Source of the DNA: JBBDMX01 sp040878035
GTDB taxonomy: Bacteria > Planctomycetota > Phycisphaerae > Phycisphaerales > Phycisphaeraceae
Direction of reading: 5' to 3'
DNA: 64,000 nt
Assembly: GCA_040878035.1 (NCBI GenBank)
Contig: JBBDMX010000088.1
Coordinates: forward strand, 8,150-72,149
Within the stretch, counting starts at the first letter, position 1, and each line of letters starts with the position of its first letter. The notes under the pieces are model-generated. The model had not been told where the DNA came from. It searched no databases and was given only the letters and a program-made list of their open reading frames with translations. Of the stretch, positions 61,801 through 64,000 are shown in pieces. The translations under genes and the position numbers were made by a program.

Positions 61801-62517
61801 TCATTCTGGTTTGGCGGCCTTTCCCAGGTTGTACTTCACGATGCAGCGCAGCGCCGACACGCCGTCGCGCCAATTGATCTTCTTGCCTTCCTCGTAGGTC
61901 CGGCCCGCGTAGCTCACCGGGGCCTCGTAAATTCGCACTTTGAGCTTGGCGACCTTGGCGGTCACCTCCGGCTCAAAGCCGAAACGCGGCTCCACCAGCT
62001 TGATCCGGTCCAGCACATCCCGCTTGAAGAGCTTGTAGCAGCACTCCATGTCGGTCAGGTTCAAGTTGCTGAACATGTTGGACATGGTGGTGAGGAAGCG
62101 ATTGCCCAGGAAGTGCCAGTAGTACATGACGCGATGGGTCTCGCCGATGAAGCGTGAGCCAAAGACGACGTCGGCCCTGCCGTCGAGCATCGGCGCCAAG
62201 AGGCGCGGATATTCGTGCGGGTCGTACTCCAGGTCGGCATCCTGCACGATGACGAAGTCGCCCGTGGCCTGGGCAAAGCCCGTGTGCAGGGCGGCGCCTT
62301 TGCCCATATTGCGCTGGTGGTAGAAGACGTTGATCCGCGGACGTTCCTGCTGGAGGCGCGCCAGCACGGCGCGCGTGCCGTCGGTGGAGAAGTCGTCCAC
62401 GATCACGATCTGCCGATCGACCTCCGCCGGCAGCGGCGAAGCCTCGATGCGGTCGAGAATGCGCGGCAGAAGCTCGCGCTCGTTGTAGACGGGGATCACG
62501 ATGCTGAGCGTGGGCAT
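61801..62517 (-). CDS. Family 2 glycosyltransferase (DPM-like)
   Basis: A 238-residue GT-A enzyme. LSIVIPVYNERELLPRILDR, QIVIVDDFSTDGTRAVLARL, NMGKGAALHTGFAQATGDFV and VQDADLEYDPHEYPRLLAP (DxD site) match dolichyl/polyprenyl-phosphate mannose or glucose synthases. GSRFIGETHRVMYYWHFLGN and DMECCYKLFKRDVLDRIKL are further landmarks. No membrane helices at the C-terminus, so it is the soluble type. Probably loads a polyprenyl carrier for cell-surface glycosylation. Confidence 0.9.
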   Translation of the reverse strand: MPTLSIVIPVYNERELLPRILDRIEASPLPAEVDRQIVIVDDFSTDGTRAVLARLQQERPRINVFYHQRNMGKGAALHTGFAQATGDFVIVQDADLEYDPHEYPRLLAPMLDGRADVVFGSRFIGETHRVMYYWHFLGNRFLTTMSNMFSNLNLTDMECCYKLFKRDVLDRIKLVEPRFGFEPEVTAKVAKLKVRIYEAPVSYAGRTYEEGKKINWRDGVSALRCIVKYNLGKAAKPE

Positions 62518-62636
62518 GGTGGGTACCTGCAGAACGCGGACCGGGGGCCACAGAATAGCGTAGAACGTTGGGCGATGACGAGTTCTTGCCGGGGGGCTGT
62601 CCGATGGCTGGACTGGCCCCGGTATAATCCCGCACG

Positions 62637-64000
<1,364 letters not shown>

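Overview
The window is GC-rich bacterial chromosome, packed with short operons on both strands. No rRNA, tRNA, CRISPR array, transposase or phage gene was seen. The gene content (a DUF4091/GH123-like secreted protein, two sugar-phosphate isomerase/epimerases, a PQQ-type sugar dehydrogenase, formaldehyde-activating enzyme Fae, a split transhydrogenase, a TMTC-like TPR membrane protein) and the very heavy load of dispersed short repeats suggest a member of the Planctomycetota, most likely Phycisphaerae. This placement is inference from family content; no marker gene was compared.

Layout. 0-7.3 kb: an SMP-30 hydrolase, a YcfL/LpoB-like lipoprotein pair, an MFS transporter, two small proteins, a TonB-like protein and a sugar isomerase. 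7.4-17.6 kb: dnaE, aconitase, a TMTC-like TPR protein and nth. 17.6-27.6 kb: a large secreted GH-like protein, fae, a 51-aa DUF3309 gene, a sigma-54 activator divergent from a PRC-barrel gene, and small envelope proteins. 27.7-36.3 kb: pntB-pntA2-pntA1, a lone groES, aroA, an exporter ABC protein and a 3D-domain protein. 36.6-47.4 kb: an AraC regulator, a Nudix hydrolase, two glycosyltransferases, a fatty-acid hydroxylase, a geranylgeranyl-reductase-like oxidoreductase and the dTDP-rhamnose genes rmlA-rmlC-rmlD-rmlB. 47.7-64 kb: a Nudix hydrolase, sugar dehydrogenase, lysA, ruvB, a Ca2+/Na+ antiporter, two coupled TPR-like membrane proteins, an ABC-2 permease/SCO1/DUF420 operon, clpP coupled to a lipoprotein, pyrE, DUF1328, MgtC, a DPM-like glycosyltransferase and the 5' part of mnmG.

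The strongest unusual signal is the repeat load. At least ten dispersed families fill most gaps between genes, often as nested snap-back structures built from the same short words. Copies also lie in frame inside housekeeping genes: four in dnaE, two in mnmG, one each in aroA and acnA, and a roughly 190-bp element in two other genes. At two loci the repeat appears to supply the signal peptide of an exported protein (48549 and 59303). Elsewhere it supplies a C-terminal tail or a stop codon.

The second signal is a self-contained regulatory module at 21.6-25.0 kb: a sigma-54 activator whose receiver domain has Asn where the phosphorylated Asp should be, divergent from a two-PRC-barrel exported protein. 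A near-consensus -24/-12 promoter and a perfect 9+9 palindrome lie in the 0.5-kb gap between them.
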